Source: Methanosarcinales archaeon ex4572_44
GTDB taxonomy: Archaea > Halobacteriota > Methanosarcinia > Methanosarcinales > EX4572-44
Length of the DNA stretch: 14,427 bases
NCBI GenBank assembly: GCA_002254825.2
Contig: NJEL02000051.1
Span: 1 to 14,427, forward strand
Reading direction: 5' to 3'
The position numbers were made by a program, and so were the translations under genes. The notes under the pieces were generated by a model. The model was given only the letters and a program-made list of their open reading frames with translations, searched no databases and had not been told where the DNA came from. The stretch's first letter is position 1; each line of letters begins with the position of its first letter. Below, piece after piece: positions 7,111 to 13,785 of the stretch.

Positions 7111-7143
7111 ACGACTCTGTTGTCGTGGAAATGCTGTTTTTTT
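7111..7143 (+). terminator. Intrinsic-type terminator after the Cas4-like gene
   Basis: ACGAC (7111-7115) and GTCGT (7122-7126) form a short hairpin, and a run of seven T lies at 7137-7143, about 50 bases past the stop. A second hairpin follows at about 7147-7174 (TTCTGG / CCAGAG), also with T-rich sequence after it. The remaining spacer to trkA is non-coding and T-rich. Confidence 0.45.
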
Positions 7144-7265
7144 CGGGCGGTTACTTCTGGTATCTATGCCAGAGTATTTCTTCATCCGTCTTGTGATTTC
7201 TTTCAAGGGTTAGGTTTTTCAGTGTTTACTCTTATTTTTGTTGGTAGTCTTTCGCGGGTGTTTCA

Positions 7266-7277
7266 AGTATAGTTTAG
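7266..7277 (+). promoter_or_regulatory. Possible TATA box of trkA
   Basis: AGTATAGTTTAG lies 33-44 bases before the preferred trkA start at 7310. Position and A/T content suit an archaeal promoter, but the match is moderate and the whole region is T-rich. Confidence 0.35.
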
Positions 7278-7309
7278 ATTTTTGTTATTATGGTTAGGTG
7301 CTGGTTCTG

Positions 7310-8710
7310 ATGCGGGTTGTAATCGTTGGTGGTGGTGAGGCTGGTTATCATGTGGCTAAGAGTTTGTCGAAGAAGAATGATGTTGTGGTTATTGAGAAGC
7401 GGTTGGATGCGTGTGAGCGTCTTGGTGTGCTTGATGTGCAGGTGATGCATAGGAATGGTGCTGATATCAGGGTGCTGCAGGATGCTGGTGTTGGGAAGGT
7501 GGATCTTGTTGTTGCTGTGACTGGTGTGGATGAGATTAATATTCTTGCTTGTATGGCTGCAAAGTTGATTTCTAAGGGTGTGAAGACGATTGCGCGGGTG
7601 AGTAATCCTGATTATATCAACAAGCCGGTTGATCATCGTGAGGCGCTTGGGATGGATGCATTGATATGCCCCGAGCTTTCTCTTGCTCGTGAGATCACTC
7701 AAGTGATTTCGATTCCTTCTGCATTGGATGTTGGGGATTTTGCTGATGGTAAGGTTAAGATGATGGAGTTTGTGGTGAAGGAGGATCATGAGATAGCGGG
7801 TAAGAAGCTCAGGGATGCTGATCTTCCTGATAATTGTATCATGACTGGGATATTCAGGGGTAGGAAGCTGTTGATACCTCATGGTGATGATGTGGTGCAG
7901 TTGGGTGACAGGGTGGTTCTGGTTGGTAGGAGTGAGATGATTGATGTCTTGCAGGCGAGTCTTGGTTTGGGGTGGCAGGATAAGAAGCAGAAAATATTGA
8001 TTGTTGGCGGGGGTGATGTTGGTTTTTATCTGCTTGAAGAGCTTGGAAAGGCGAGTTATGATATTACGATTATGGATCTGAATAAGGATCGGTGTGGCGA
8101 GCTTGCTGAGTGTTTCCCGGATGTTCTTGTGATAAATGGAGATGGGACTGATCTCCAGTTGTTGGAGGAAGAGGATCTGTTGGAGAAGGATGTGGTGGTC
8201 TCGGTTACTGATAGGGATGAGACAAATCTACTCTCATCACTCCTTGCAAAGGAGCTTGGTGTTGCGAAGGTGATATCAAGGACTGAACACACAGAGTATG
8301 CTCCGCTCTTTGAGATAGTTGGTGTTGATGTGGCTATTAACCCTATACTTGCGACTGTGAATGAGGTGATGAAGTTCACGATGCAGGTCGGTATCAGTTC
8401 TATTATAAATCTAGAGGGTGAGAAGGCAAATCTCATTGAGATCACGGCAAAAAGGGGTAGTAAAGTTATCGATAAGCCACTGGAGGATATCAGGTTTCCG
8501 AAGGATGCGATTGTCTGTGTCATCGTTAAGGGTGGCGAGGTTATCGTCCCGTCTGGAAAGGACGCTATAGGGGTGGGGGATAAAGTGGTGATATTCAGCC
8601 TCCCGGGGGGTTTTCGGTGTAATAGGCGAACTTCTGATGATGCTTGGGGTACTGATGCTGCTCCCGATTGGAGTTGCTATTTTACTATGGGGAGCATGGG
8701 TCGGTCATGA
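7310..8710 (+). CDS. trkA: TrkA potassium-uptake regulatory subunit, C-terminal end replaced by out-of-frame sequence
   Basis: A 466-residue cytoplasmic protein with two tandem TrkA_N/TrkA_C (RCK) units. The first NAD-binding loop is VVIVGGGEAGYHVA near the start, the second ILIVGGGDVGFYLLEELG near residue 240. Each is followed by a TrkA_C beta domain; the last ends GDKVVIFSLP. TrkA binds NAD(H)/nucleotides and gates the TrkH potassium channel. ATG 7310 is preferred over GTG 7298 because the Rossmann strand starts there and AGGTG sits upstream. After SLP (about 8605) the reading frame carries 33 unrelated residues (GGFRCNRRTSDD...), which arise by reading the 5' part of trkH in the wrong frame. 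The last residues of TrkA and the start of TrkH therefore seem to be missing. The first two thirds of the gene are very rich in G and T. Confidence 0.9.
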   Translation: MRVVIVGGGEAGYHVAKSLSKKNDVVVIEKRLDACERLGVLDVQVMHRNGADIRVLQDAGVGKVDLVVAVTGVDEINILACMAAKLISKGVKTIARVSNPDYINKPVDHREALGMDALICPELSLAREITQVISIPSALDVGDFADGKVKMMEFVVKEDHEIAGKKLRDADLPDNCIMTGIFRGRKLLIPHGDDVVQLGDRVVLVGRSEMIDVLQASLGLGWQDKKQKILIVGGGDVGFYLLEELGKASYDITIMDLNKDRCGELAECFPDVLVINGDGTDLQLLEEEDLLEKDVVVSVTDRDETNLLSSLLAKELGVAKVISRTEHTEYAPLFEIVGVDVAINPILATVNEVMKFTMQVGISSIINLEGEKANLIEITAKRGSKVIDKPLEDIRFPKDAIVCVIVKGGEVIVPSGKDAIGVGDKVVIFSLPGGFRCNRRTSDDAWGTDAAPDWSCYFTMGSMGRS

Positions 8711-8781
8711 TATTTGGGGTGACAGCGATCTTCACATGCCTCGTCGGAGTAGTTCTCTCGGCTGTCCTCAGGCATGGATGA
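8610..8781 (+). pseudogene. trkH: Frameshifted 5' stub of trkH (potassium channel subunit)
   Basis: From 8610, in the frame one base off trkA, the translation begins VFGVIGELLMMLGVLMLLP and continues as a hydrophobic helix typical of the first TrkH membrane segment. Near 8707 the frame shifts, and the next frame gives MIFGVTAIFTCLVGVVLS, a second membrane helix, before TGA at 8779-8781. The two pieces match the first two helices of TrkH, but the initiator codon, the connecting loop and the remaining pore domains are absent. hsdM starts about 50 bases later, so the restriction island may have truncated trkH. The ATG at 8707 overlaps the trkA-frame stop (ATGA), so the 24-residue second piece could be translated, but no function is expected. 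Confidence 0.65.
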
Positions 8782-8790
8782 TGGGAATAG

Positions 8791-8799
8791 CTTTTAATT
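8791..8799 (+). promoter_or_regulatory. Possible TATA box of the restriction-modification island
   Basis: CTTTTAATT lies 31-39 bases before the first hsdM ATG (8830) and 43-51 before the second (8842). This would produce a very short leader. No other convincing promoter was seen between here and the right edge, where genes are closely packed, so the island may be one transcript. Confidence 0.4.
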
Positions 8800-8829
8800 G
8801 ATACAACGCCTATTTGAAAGTGCGATTGG

Positions 8830-10374
8830 ATGGGACATTGTATGTCTGAGACCGAGCTTGATATAACAACACTGGAGAACTGGTTGTGGGAGGCTGCCTG
8901 TAAAATTAGAGGCGATATCGATGCACCAAAGTATAAAGACTATATTTTACCACTTATATTCTTAAAAAGGCTCTCTGATGTCTTTGAAGATGAAGCATTA
9001 AAGCTATCCGGGGATTATGGTGGCAGAGATGTAGCTGAAGAGCTTTTACGTGAAGATCATACGCTTGTTCGTTTTTATATCCCTGAAGGAGCAAGATGGG
9101 ATAAGGTAGCCAGACAGACAACAAGTATAGGCGACCACCTGACCGATGCGGTTCGCACCATCTCAAGAGAGAACCCGAAGCTTCAGGGTGTTGTCGATAT
9201 CGTGGACTTCAATGCAACAACTGCTGGACAACGGGTTATCAGTGAGGATAAACTGAAGATACTGATAGACGTATTGGGGAGATACAGGCTTGGTTTGAAG
9301 GATGTTGAGCCAGATATACTTGGCAGGGCTTATGAATACCTTCTTCGAAAGTTCGCTGAAGGATCCGGGCAGTCAGCAGGTGAGTTCTACACACCCCGCG
9401 AGGTTGCGGTATTGATGTCATACACACTTGATCCCGAACCCAATCAGGAGATATACGATCCTTGCTGTGGTTCAGGTGGTCTCTTGATCAAGTCTTACCT
9501 TAGATTCAGGGAGAAATACGATGAAGATCCTTCTATCGCTCCTCTACGATTTTATGGTCAGGAGATCCTGCCCGGAACATTTGCGATGGCAAAGATGAAT
9601 GCGTTCATACATGATATGGAGACAAAGATCAAACTCGGGGATGCTATGATGCGACCTGCATTCCTGAACCCCGATGGTTCACTCAGAAAGTTTGATATTG
9701 TCACCGCAAATCCGATGTGGAATCAGAAGAGCTTCGCACAGAGCACCTATGAGAACGACCCATATAACCGCTTCAACTCAGGCTATCCGCCTTCAAGCAG
9801 TGCAGACTGGGGCTGGATTCAGCACATGTTCTCATCTTTAAGGGATAATGGAAAGATGGCTGTGGTGCTTGATACTGGCAGCGTCTCAAGGGGTAGCGGT
9901 AATGTGGGAAAGAATAGAGAGCGGGATATAAGAAAGGATTTTGTTGAGAAGGATATTGTAGAAGCTGTAATCCTCCTGCCTGAAAACCTCTTTTACAACA
10001 CCACAGCGCCAGGGATAATCCTCGTTGTAAACAAAGACAAGAGAAGTAAAAACGAAATCCTGCTCATCAATGCTTCCAAGTTGTTTGCAAAAGGAAGACC
10101 AAAGAATTACCTGACAGACGAAGTCATAAAACAGATCTCTAAAGTTTACCTGAACTGGAGGGAAGTGGAGGGTATCAGCAAGATTATAACACGGGATGAA
10201 GCAGCGAGAAACGATTACAACCTGAGCCCATCAAGGTATGTCACACAGGACGGTGAGGATGATACGCTACCACTTGAGGATGCTCTTGTACTTCTCAAGG
10301 AGGCAGAAGAAGAGCGAGAAGAGGCTGATAGTAGGTTGAAAGGGGTGCTTCAGGAGATGGGGATTGAGATATGA
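8830..10374 (+). CDS. hsdM: Type I restriction-modification DNA methyltransferase subunit HsdM
   Basis: A 514-residue N6-adenine methyltransferase. The N-terminal HsdM helical domain (about 12-150) begins with LENWLWEAACKIRG and KYKDYILPLIFLKRLSD. The SAM-dependent domain has GEFYTPREV (184-192), motif I DPCCGSGGLL (210-219), YGQEILPGTFAMAKMN, and motif IV at 294-297 written NPMW rather than the usual NPPF/NPPY. A helical tail contains a Glu/Arg-rich coiled-coil-like segment (about 480-505) that would contact HsdS. With HsdS it forms the modification enzyme; with HsdR, not in this window, the restriction enzyme. ATG 8842 (MSETELD) is an alternative start with GGATGG upstream. The stop overlaps the next start as ATGA. 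Length and motifs indicate an intact gene. Confidence 0.93.
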   Translation: MGHCMSETELDITTLENWLWEAACKIRGDIDAPKYKDYILPLIFLKRLSDVFEDEALKLSGDYGGRDVAEELLREDHTLVRFYIPEGARWDKVARQTTSIGDHLTDAVRTISRENPKLQGVVDIVDFNATTAGQRVISEDKLKILIDVLGRYRLGLKDVEPDILGRAYEYLLRKFAEGSGQSAGEFYTPREVAVLMSYTLDPEPNQEIYDPCCGSGGLLIKSYLRFREKYDEDPSIAPLRFYGQEILPGTFAMAKMNAFIHDMETKIKLGDAMMRPAFLNPDGSLRKFDIVTANPMWNQKSFAQSTYENDPYNRFNSGYPPSSSADWGWIQHMFSSLRDNGKMAVVLDTGSVSRGSGNVGKNRERDIRKDFVEKDIVEAVILLPENLFYNTTAPGIILVVNKDKRSKNEILLINASKLFAKGRPKNYLTDEVIKQISKVYLNWREVEGISKIITRDEAARNDYNLSPSRYVTQDGEDDTLPLEDALVLLKEAEEEREEADSRLKGVLQEMGIEI

Positions 10375-11873
10375 GGATCCTACTGGACACAAATATTTTC
10401 ATCTATCCAGAAGACGATAAGGTCATCCCGCAAGAACTTCAGGATCTACTGCAAATATTAAGTAAGACTAGAACCGAGATCCTTGTTCATCCTTTATCCC
10501 TTCAGGAATTGGGAAAAGACAAGAACGAGACTAGAAAACGAATAATCCTATCTAAAGTGGGTTCGTATCCGCAATTAGAATCGCCTCCAGACCTATCAAA
10601 AGATGAAGATTTTAAAAAGAGATTAACAGAGTCTAACGATCATGACCGAATAGATAACAGCGTCCTATTTGCTGTTTACAAAAACGCTGTTCATTTCCTC
10701 ATAACAGAAGATAAAGGAATTCATAAGAGGGCTTCCGATATCGGAATAGAAGAGAGGGTCCTATTGATTGACGATGCGCTCCAGATATTCAAGAGAGATA
10801 TTATGAAATCAAAACCCATATCCCCTCCGGCACTGAAAGAGGATTTCGTCTATAACTTGGACGTGAACGATCCTATCTTCGACAAGCTTAAGCAGGATTA
10901 TCCTGAATTCGAGGATATATGGTTTCCGAAGATATCCAGGGAGGGGCGGAAGTGCTGGGTTCACCGTAAAGGCGATGGCAAAATCGGAGCTTTGCTGATA
11001 TACAAAATAGAGGATGAACCGATAGAGGGAACACCTCCACTGCCAAAGAAAAAACGTCTGAAGATATCGACTTTCATAGTTACCAATGTCGGCCAGAAGA
11101 TAGGTGAGTTACTCATAAAAATCTCTATTGATTTCTGTGTGAAGAATAATTTATTAGAGATGTATCTGACCCATTTCACAGAGCCTGATGATAGACTGGT
11201 CCAGCTGATATCGGAATACGGTTTCCGAAAGGCATCTGCCAATCTACGAAACGAGGAAATTTATCTAAAAAGAATGATTCCAGATGCTTCTTCTGTCAGT
11301 GCAATGACCCCTTTGCAGATCGTAAACGAATATTACCCCAGCTTTTATGATGGTGGTGATGCACGCAAGTATATCGTTCCAATCCAACCGAAATTCCACA
11401 GCCAGTTATTTACAGATTATACCGGGCGCCAAACAAGATTAACCGAGCATATCGGAGAGTTCATTGTCGAGGGCAACACTATCAAGAAAGCTTATCTCAC
11501 CAACTCGAAAATAACGAGAATTCAATCAGGTGACATCATCCTCTTTTACAGGTCCAGGGACAGGTCAGAGATCACGTCTCTTGGTGTTGTGGAATCCATT
11601 CACATGCGATTGACCGACCCGGATGAAATAATGAAAGTAGTCGGAAAGAGAACAGTTTATTCCAGGGATGAAATAGAGGAGATGGCAAAGAAACCGACCA
11701 CGGTTCTCCTTTTCTATCATATCTGCCACCTACCAAAGCCGGTTTCTTATCAAACATTGAGAGATGTTGGCGCCTTGACCGGCCCGCCACAATCAATCCG
11801 CGGGATAAGTGATAAGAGTTATCAGGAAATCATCAGGAGGAGCGGTATAGATGAACGTTTTACTGTCCATTAA
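10371..11873 (+). CDS. Three-domain PIN-GNAT-PUA (EVE/ASCH-like) protein embedded in the Type I RM operon
   Basis: A 500-residue protein that I read as three domains. Residues 1-145 are a PIN nuclease: ILLDTNIF gives D6, LQELGKD gives E46, HDRIDNSVLF gives D92/D95, and LITEDKGI gives D114, the usual acidic quartet. Residues 165-302 resemble a GNAT acetyltransferase: strand KRLKISTFIV, a weak acetyl-CoA loop VGQKIGELLI, then LLEMYLTHF and LISEYGFRKA. Residues 330-500 resemble a PUA-fold EVE/ASCH domain: SGDIILFYRSRD, GVVESI, GKRTVYS, and a tail TGPPQSIRGIS. PIN domains cut RNA, GNAT toxins acetylate tRNA, and PUA folds read RNA or modified bases, so an RNA-directed effector is a fair inference. 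ATGA overlap with hsdM and a 23-base overlap with the next gene show tight coupling. The domain order is unfamiliar to me in this setting. Confidence 0.72.
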   Translation: MRILLDTNIFIYPEDDKVIPQELQDLLQILSKTRTEILVHPLSLQELGKDKNETRKRIILSKVGSYPQLESPPDLSKDEDFKKRLTESNDHDRIDNSVLFAVYKNAVHFLITEDKGIHKRASDIGIEERVLLIDDALQIFKRDIMKSKPISPPALKEDFVYNLDVNDPIFDKLKQDYPEFEDIWFPKISREGRKCWVHRKGDGKIGALLIYKIEDEPIEGTPPLPKKKRLKISTFIVTNVGQKIGELLIKISIDFCVKNNLLEMYLTHFTEPDDRLVQLISEYGFRKASANLRNEEIYLKRMIPDASSVSAMTPLQIVNEYYPSFYDGGDARKYIVPIQPKFHSQLFTDYTGRQTRLTEHIGEFIVEGNTIKKAYLTNSKITRIQSGDIILFYRSRDRSEITSLGVVESIHMRLTDPDEIMKVVGKRTVYSRDEIEEMAKKPTTVLLFYHICHLPKPVSYQTLRDVGALTGPPQSIRGISDKSYQEIIRRSGIDERFTVH

Positions 11874-12246
11874 ACCGAAGTATGCCAACGCCATATTAAA
11901 CGGCGAGAAGGAATATGAGTTTCGGAAAGTAATATTCAAGGAAAAAAACGTCGAAAAGGTCTATATCTACTCATCATCCCCTGTAAAAAAGATAGTCGGC
12001 GCATTCGTCGTTGGCGGCATTATCGAGGGCCACCCTGAACAGATATGGAATAAATGCCAGAAGAAGTCTGGAATCCCTAAAGAGGATTTCTTCACCTACT
12101 TCAACGGAAGCGAGAAGGGATATGCGATAAAAATTGATGAACTGGAACCTATCAAAGACCCGATAGACCCCCGAAGTTTCAATCAAGATTTCGTCCCGCC
12201 CCAATCGTTCTGCTATTTTGACATGCCAACAAATGGAGGACTGTAA
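11851..12246 (+). CDS. ASCH-domain (PUA-like) protein
   Basis: A 131-residue protein with the ASCH signature at its start: LLSIKPKYANAILNGEKEYEFRK (residues 4-26; Lys and Arg of the KxYEFRK part are conserved in the family), then VEKVYIYSSSPVKKIVGAF and a C-terminal GYAIKIDELEP. ASCH domains are small beta-barrels of the PUA superfamily thought to bind RNA or nucleotides; some members are nucleases or deaminase-like enzymes. It overlaps the end of the PIN-GNAT-PUA gene by 23 bases, so the two are almost certainly made together. Partner, immunity or substrate-recognition roles are possible. AATGGAGGA within its final codons is the ribosome binding site of the first hsdS leader, which starts one base after its stop. 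Confidence 0.8.
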   Translation: MNVLLSIKPKYANAILNGEKEYEFRKVIFKEKNVEKVYIYSSSPVKKIVGAFVVGGIIEGHPEQIWNKCQKKSGIPKEDFFTYFNGSEKGYAIKIDELEPIKDPIDPRSFNQDFVPPQSFCYFDMPTNGGL

Positions 12247-12247
12247 G

Positions 12248-12307
12248 ATGGATGAACTCCCGGACGGATTCAAGATGACCGAACTCGGCCCCCTACCAGA
12301 GGGGTGA
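12248..12307 (+). pseudogene. Orphan 5' leader of hsdS (copy 1), 19 codons then TGA
   Basis: The ATG begins MDELPDGFKMTELGPLPEG, followed by TGA. TELGPLPEGW is the standard N-terminal opening of HsdS target-recognition subunits; here the expected Trp codon TGG reads TGA, and two codons later the bases lead into the hicA-like ATG. The rest of hsdS is gone. A GGAGG 8 bases upstream shows it was, or is, translated. The bases GAGAGGT just past the stop code for the EV of the leader in its own frame and serve as ribosome binding site for hicA. Confidence 0.75.
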
Positions 12308-12315
12308 GAGGTTTT

Positions 12316-12486
12316 ATGAGCAAGGAAAGGATTCTGGATAAAGTTCTTTCCGGCACAAACGACAAAAACATAAGATTTCAGGATTTGAGAAAACTTTTAT
12401 CGCAATACGGGTTTTCTGAACCGTATCAGGTCAAACAGGTAAGGAATATATCTCTGAAATATAGATTTTATTTAGGAGAGGTTTGA
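12316..12486 (+). CDS. HicA-like toxin with internal deletion
   Basis: A 56-residue protein. The N terminus (ERILDKVLSGTNDKNIRFQD, LRKLLSQYGF) and the C terminus (EPYQVKQVRNISLKY) are both typical of HicA mRNA interferases. Between GF and EPYQV, family members known to me have about 30 residues containing the GSHHIF strand with the catalytic His, and these are missing here while the frame is kept. The RNA-cutting site is therefore lost and the product should be harmless. The ATG at 12316 is preferred over GTG 12304, since AGAGGT precedes it. It lies directly behind the first hsdS leader and is followed two bases later by hicB. Confidence 0.75.
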   Translation: MSKERILDKVLSGTNDKNIRFQDLRKLLSQYGFSEPYQVKQVRNISLKYRFYLGEV

Positions 12487-12488
12487 AT

Positions 12489-12707
12489 ATGGATGACGCT
12501 ATAAAATACGAAATAATCATGTACTGGAGCAAAGAGGATGATGTTTTTATTGTGGAAGTGCCAGAGCTTCCGGGCTGCATGGCAGACGGCAGAGACTACG
12601 AGGAAGCAGTTAGAAACGCCCTTGTTGTGATCAAAGAATGGATTGAGACCGCGAGAGAACACGGGAAAGAGATACCAGAACCAAAAGGCAGGCCGATTTA
12701 TGCCTGA
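12489..12707 (+). CDS. hicB: HicB family antitoxin
   Basis: A 72-residue protein with the HicB core: YEIIMYWSKEDDVFIVEVPE, LPGCMADGRDYEEAVRNA and a helix IKEWIETAREHGKEIPEP. HicB neutralises HicA by covering its active site. The short form seen here has no obvious C-terminal DNA-binding extension. ATG 12489 is chosen over TTG 12483 because AGGAGAGGT lies about 7 bases before it. The final codons overlap by 8 bases with the second hsdS leader (ATG 12700). The gene appears intact although its toxin partner does not, so it has no clear remaining task. Confidence 0.85.
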   Translation: MDDAIKYEIIMYWSKEDDVFIVEVPELPGCMADGRDYEEAVRNALVVIKEWIETAREHGKEIPEPKGRPIYA

Positions 12708-13080
12708 ACCACCTGCACCCATACAAGATAAGAACGTTAAAACCACCGAACTCGAACCTTTGCCTAAGGGGTGGGAGGTTGTGATGTATCTAAAGAAGGT
12801 TATACGCTCTCTTGAGATCGAGGCTTACAAGATATTTATCTTCGGGTCAAGAGCAAGGGGAGAGTCCACGGTAAGAAGTGATTATGATTTTCTCATCCTG
12901 ATTAAAGAGAAAATAGATTTTGAAAAGAAGAGAGAGGTGATAAGAGCAGTCAGGCGGAGAATGTCAGAGCGTTTAATACCTGTTGATATGTTTATTATAT
13001 CAACGGAGGAGTTCGAAAAGTACAGAACTATCGTGGGAAATATTGTTTATTCAGCCAGCAGGGAGGGAATAGAAATATGA
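12700..13080 (+). CDS. MNT-type minimal nucleotidyltransferase, in frame with an hsdS 5' leader (copy 2)
   Basis: Two parts share one frame. Residues 1-28 are a second hsdS leader (MPEPPAPIQDKNVKTTELEP, then LPKGWEVV), starting inside the end of hicB. Residues 29-126 are an MNT nucleotidyltransferase: IFIFGSRARGES, then SDYDFLILI with the catalytic Asp pair, and a third Asp in LIPVDMFII. The MNT's own start is probably ATG 12784, where GGGAGGTTGTG, which also codes for the WEVV of the leader, is the ribosome binding site. MNT proteins are usually antitoxins that modify a HEPN RNase partner, often by adenylylation. Only a 23-residue ORF follows, so a HEPN toxin seems lost. Whether the 126-residue fusion or the 98-residue form is made cannot be told from sequence. 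Confidence 0.8.
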   Translation: MPEPPAPIQDKNVKTTELEPLPKGWEVVMYLKKVIRSLEIEAYKIFIFGSRARGESTVRSDYDFLILIKEKIDFEKKREVIRAVRRRMSERLIPVDMFIISTEEFEKYRTIVGNIVYSASREGIEI

Positions 13081-13148
13081 AAAAGAATGTGGTGGAAGTT
13101 AAGCAGATAGAAGATAAGATAAAGGATGTTGAGGAAGAATTTTGGTGA
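13077..13148 (+). CDS. Tiny 23-residue ORF coupled to the MNT gene, unknown
   Basis: The ATG overlaps the MNT stop as ATGA, and the frame encodes MKKNVVEVKQIEDKIKDVEE plus EFW. The sequence is charged and helix-like. In MNT-HEPN modules this is the position of the HEPN toxin start, so it may be a stump of that gene, but no HEPN motif (Rx4-6H) remains. It could also be noise. Confidence 0.35.
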   Translation: MKKNVVEVKQIEDKIKDVEEEFW

Positions 13149-13173
13149 ATATCGGGTTTGAGGTGTAATAACA

Positions 13174-13785
13174 TTGATTTATATCTTCATTGATGAAAGT
13201 GGGGATTTGGGCTTAGACGGTTCAAAATATCTTGTACTATCTGCCCTAATAGTAAAGGATTATTCCTCTCTTGATAGAATAATAAAAAATATGAGAAGAT
13301 ATAAATTCAGAAAAGAGCTTAGCAAAGCATCTGAAATCAAGGCTAACAAGTCCTCTGATGAACTGAGAAGATATATGCTTAAAAAACTGAATGAGATAAC
13401 AGATGCAAGGGTATTGTATATCGTACTTGAAAAGAAAAAATTGTATAGTGAATACCTCAGAAATAATAAGCACAAACTATACAATTATGTTGCAGGTAAG
13501 CTTGCAAGAGAGATCATTCTTGATGGTGTTGCTGTAGAAATAAGAATAGATAAATCTAAAGGAAAACAGATCTTACGCGAAGACTTCAACAAGTATTTCC
13601 TAAGGTCTCTGAACGATGGATCGACAATATGTAGAGCAAATGTCCATCATAGTTATTCGCACTCATGGGCGGGTTTGCAGTTTGCAGATATGTTAGCATG
13701 GGCTTGTTTCCAGAAGTTCGAGCACAAAAATAGCGAATTTATAGACTTACTTCAACTTGAACAGGAGGTTTATCATGTTTGGTGA
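13174..13785 (+). CDS. DUF3800 protein (RNase H-like fold)
   Basis: A 203-residue protein with the DUF3800 marks: IYIFIDESGDLG at the start, IRIDKSKGK in the middle (about 126-134), and HHSYSHSWAGLQFADMLAWA (about 158-177). The conserved Asp/Glu/His set suggests a metal-dependent nuclease of the RNase H-like superfamily. The activity is not well defined; members are common in defence and mobile islands. The start is TTG at 13174, the only sensible start next to the motif, with GAGGTG about 8 bases before it. The length is normal and all conserved blocks are present, so it looks intact. The A/T-rich base use differs from hsdM and the hdr genes, pointing to separate acquisition. AGGAGGT near its end is the ribosome binding site of the next small ORF. 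Confidence 0.82.
   Translation: MIYIFIDESGDLGLDGSKYLVLSALIVKDYSSLDRIIKNMRRYKFRKELSKASEIKANKSSDELRRYMLKKLNEITDARVLYIVLEKKKLYSEYLRNNKHKLYNYVAGKLAREIILDGVAVEIRIDKSKGKQILREDFNKYFLRSLNDGSTICRANVHHSYSHSWAGLQFADMLAWACFQKFEHKNSEFIDLLQLEQEVYHVW

Noticed and set aside
7274..7882. Long minus-strand ORF (202 codons) opposite trkA
   Set aside because: Its translation is a low-complexity run of His, Asn, Thr, Ile and Leu, produced by the G/T-rich trkA codons read backwards; trkA on the other strand has clear Rossmann motifs.
8056..8523. 155-codon minus-strand ORF opposite trkA
   Set aside because: Serine-rich shadow of the second RCK unit; no motif and no promoter.
12643..12700. Upstream extension of the MNT ORF to 12643
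   Set aside because: That part overlaps hicB in another frame and has no ribosome binding site; the leader ATG at 12700 or the internal ATG at 12784 is better.
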